From contig KV425736.1 in assembly GCA_001632425.1 (NCBI GenBank), positions 2,587 to 14,220 on the forward strand: DNA of 11,634 nucleotides, written 5' to 3'. The position numbers and the translations under genes were made by a program. Origin of the DNA: Neolentinus lepideus HHB14362 ss-1 (taxonomy: Eukaryota; Basidiomycota; Agaricomycetes; Gloeophyllales; Gloeophyllaceae). The notes under the pieces are model-generated. The model had not been told where the DNA came from, did no database searches, and was given only the letters and a program-made list of their open reading frames with translations. Shown one piece after another: positions 10,601 to 11,634 of the stretch (its first letter is position 1; every line of letters starts with the position of its first letter).

Positions 10601-10903
10601 ATCATCTCGCGCTTGTTTGAGAAGCCTCCGCCGAAGCATCTGGCCTATGTGGAATGGTTCAGCTCCTTCTCGGCTGCTCCAGACCCAAACACAGGGATGT
10701 ACAAGGTTCAGAGATCGGTTCGGGATGGTGAGAGGCAGGTCAGTATAGTACCGGTGTCACAGATCGAACGCAGTGTACATTTGTTCCCAAAGTTTGGTGC
10801 TATGGTGCCACGGGAGTGGACGAGTAGTACGGTGTTGGATGTGGCACCAGCCTTCTTCGTCAACCCATTCCTCAATCGTCATACGTTTGTAACTTTCCTA
10901 TAG
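7669..10903 (+). CDS. Plavaka-type transposase, 3 exons, 1037 aa
   Basis: Exons 7669-8763, 8821-10489 and 10554-10903 join into a 3114-nt open frame; the introns are 57 nt (GTACGT..TAG, phase 0) and 64 nt (GTATGT..TAG, phase 1). An N-terminal C2H2-like finger uses C4, C7, H19, H22 and C28. An acidic linker follows, then the conserved WELARWAKLRGPGSTAFTEL block. The catalytic core spans roughly residues 360-800. By analogy with the CACTA-group DDE fold I propose D385 (IISSDKTQVT), D577 (TPDILHQLYQGVMKH) and E736 or E739 (NTEYTERLH). A CPRC pair (C504, C507) suggests a zinc-binding insertion. The C-terminal 115 residues come from exon 3. It would act in the nucleus on the element's inverted repeats, by cut-and-paste. 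No stop or frameshift is seen. The family call is firm; the exact catalytic residues are inference. Confidence 0.9.
8764..8820 (+). other. Transposase intron 1 (57 nt)
   Basis: Donor GTACGT follows a CAA codon; a CTGAT branch-like site lies at about 8801-8805 and the intron ends in TAG. It carries an in-frame TGA. Removing it joins HTGKWWWATQ to KRLERERHGAT, continuous with the SSDKT catalytic motif. Confidence 0.88.
10490..10553 (+). other. Transposase intron 2 (64 nt)
   Basis: AG|GTATGT donor, CTGAT at about 10513-10517, and CATAG acceptor. Splicing changes the frame and joins GADRGLQ to GYRVAQVRVVF, leading to the C-terminal segment that ends at the TAG at 10901-10903. Without splicing the frame runs to an unrelated tail stopping at 10620. 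Confidence 0.85.
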
Positions 10904-11032
10904 ATATGATGTATTCAATTGTTTGTGATTATACATCCAAAGATATAAGGGACAAGAATCCGATATAATTATACTTGATTATATTGATTAGATGAGTTCA
11001 GACGAATTCTATCAAATCATATATGAGTTAGG
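10904..11032. other. AT-rich right subterminal region and transposase 3' UTR
   Basis: A 129-bp AT-rich stretch between the transposase stop and the right inverted repeat, with repeated TGATTA/TATAATTA words. It likely combines the transcript's 3' end with subterminal binding sites. No reading frame of note. Confidence 0.5.
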
Positions 11033-11059
11033 TATGATTACCCCGGGAGGATTTTCCTG
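11033..11059 (-). repeat. Right terminal inverted repeat of the DNA transposon
   Basis: Partner of 4609-4635. Read on the minus strand it begins CAGGAAAATCCT (11059-11048) and ends TAATCATA (11040-11033). The middle block is GC-rich here (CCCGGGG) and mixed on the left (TCCTTGC). Confidence 0.88.
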
Positions 11060-11171
11060 ATGCGGATTGTGCAGACTTACCTTGGTTTGGCTTCGTAGCC
11101 CTTTGAAGTGCTCGTACCGCGGGGAGGCGGGAGCGAGCCGTAGTGGCGCGTAACGGATAACGCGAAGTCAT
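11060..11171 (-). pseudogene. Ty3/Gypsy gag, 5' end, separated by the transposon
   Basis: The ATG at 11171-11169 opens a frame beginning MTSRYPLRATTARSRL and open for 37 codons up to the transposon edge. The YPLR-type basic start resembles Gag starts of basidiomycete Ty3 elements, from memory of the family. Across the insertion it continues in frame into 4606, as QSA then CDVGTGD, when one AT copy is removed. Gag as a whole would have been about 1069 codons. A good splice-donor-like GTAAGT at 11080-11075 is present, but the frame reads through it. Confidence 0.7.
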
Positions 11172-11441
11172 AGAGTAGACGTATAGCCAGAGAGGTCGAA
11201 TAAGATAGAGAAAGAAATAAGCAAGTAGCCGCCGGAGGTCTTGGGTGATCAGCCCGAGAGGTCGTCCAGATAGGCCTTTTTGAAGCTAGTAGTCGCCTAG
11301 AGAGCTTTGTTCTCGTCAAAAATATGTGAGGTCAGCGACTAGAAGTCGGTAACCGCACACGCGAAGAGGTTAGTTCACACGGTAAGACGGTTATAAAGTC
11401 TCAATTGTGCGAGTCCTGTCGTACATCGTAAACTACCGCTT

Positions 11442-11449
11442 CTTTTATA
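11442..11449 (-). promoter_or_regulatory. TATA box-like site of the probable LTR
   Basis: TATAAAAG on the minus strand, about 270 bp upstream of the gag ATG, in a suitable position for an LTR promoter. Confidence 0.45.
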
Positions 11450-11540
11450 GACATTTTCTAGTATGACGCAACAGTAAGTTTACAAGAGTGAGTAAGAGAT
11501 ATTACGATAGAATTAATAAGAAAGGAAAGTCTTTACTCCT

Positions 11541-11569
11541 GGCTGAGTGAGCTTACCAGCCACACTCAG
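11541..11569. repeat. Short inverted repeat near the possible LTR edge
   Basis: CTGAGTG (11543-11549) pairs perfectly with CACTCAG (11563-11569). GGCTG (11541-11545) can alternatively pair with CAGCC (11557-11561). Confidence 0.5.
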
Positions 11570-11605
11570 CACGCTTAGACACCACGGGCGGCTAAATCAT
11601 TCGGA

Positions 11606-11617
11606 GGCGCAAGCGCC
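11606..11617. repeat. Small GC-rich palindrome
   Basis: GGCGC-AA-GCGCC, in DNA outside the possible LTR edge. Role unknown. Confidence 0.45.
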
Positions 11618-11634
11618 GGACTGTCCAGGCCCGG

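Larger units (their letters stand above)
4609..11059. mobile_element. Plavaka-type (CACTA-related) DNA transposon, complete, 6451 bp
   Basis: The element is bounded by inverted repeats that start CAGGAAAATCCT on both ends, matching over 27 bp with four mismatches. An AT dinucleotide flanks each side (4607-4608 and 11060-11061). It carries two divergently transcribed, multi-exon genes with complete inferred reading frames: a Plavaka-like transposase (7669-10903, plus) and a DUF6532-like protein (4891-7449, minus). The non-coding ends are AT-rich. The boundaries are independently supported because deleting 4609-11059 with one AT copy rejoins the interrupted gag frame on the minus strand. The ends do not read CACTA; assignment to the CACTA/EnSpm-like group rests on the transposase. 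Both genes lack visible disabling mutations, so the copy could be autonomous, but activity is not shown by sequence alone. Confidence 0.87.
11172..11634 (-). other. Probable 5' LTR/leader of the Ty3/Gypsy element (partial)
   Basis: Directly upstream of the gag start on the minus strand, with no coding frame of note. It holds a TATA-like TATAAAAG (11449-11442). A possible LTR edge is TGTCTAAG (11581-11574), followed by the inverted repeat CTGAGTG/CACTCAG (11543-11549 and 11563-11569). I cannot find a second copy of this sequence at the other end of the window, so LTR status rests on position and TATA only, and no primer-binding site is identified. Confidence 0.42.

Noticed and set aside
4606..11061. 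GC target duplication with termini starting ATCAGG
   Set aside because: Equally compatible with the flanks alone, but the rejoined gag would then be out of frame and quickly meet a stop.
4500..11080. Gag intron from the GTAAGT at 11080 to a CTGTCTCAG acceptor near 4520
   Set aside because: A CTAAC branch-like site exists, but the frame is open straight through the junction once the transposon is removed, so no intron is needed.
11077..11319. Minus-strand 80-codon frame near the right end
   Set aside because: It overlaps the gag start in another frame and stops at the GTAAGT; the gag frame starting at 11171 continues correctly across the insertion.
1..11634. tRNA, rRNA, CRISPR arrays or prokaryotic operon signals
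   Set aside because: No cloverleaf, rRNA core sequence or spaced direct repeats were seen by eye; spliced genes point to a eukaryote.

Overview
The window looks like repetitive DNA from a basidiomycete fungus, most likely an Agaricomycete. The evidence is the short introns of about 50 nt with GT..AG ends and CTRAY-like branch sites, a Plavaka-type (CACTA-related) transposase, a DUF6532-like partner protein, and a Ty3/Gypsy gag with the long disordered N-terminus seen in these fungi. No host gene is recognisable; almost everything is transposable element.

Layout. Positions 1-1500 hold a degenerate plus-strand stretch with a long frame broken by stops and no recognisable domain. From 1510 to 4606, minus strand, lies most of a Ty3/Gypsy gag: disordered N-terminus, capsid, CCHC zinc knuckle, then a linker module. 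It is decayed by one frameshift and four TGA stops. Positions 4609-11059 are a 6.45-kb DNA transposon with 27-bp terminal inverted repeats (23/27 matching) and a 2-bp AT duplication. It sits inside the gag. The first 37 codons of gag, and a probable 5' LTR with a TATA box, resume on the far side at 11060-11171 and 11172-11634. Removing the transposon together with one AT copy puts the two halves of gag back in one frame, which fixes the element boundaries.

The transposon carries two divergent genes sharing a 219-bp intergenic region. On the plus strand is a three-exon transposase of 1037 aa that appears intact. On the minus strand is a ten-exon gene for a 697-aa protein ending in a DUF6532-like domain, also apparently intact. 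I infer a two-component element resembling the transposase-plus-accessory-protein organisation of plant CACTA elements. Its open frames contrast with the decayed gag around it, which suggests the DNA transposon arrived more recently, or has decayed less.
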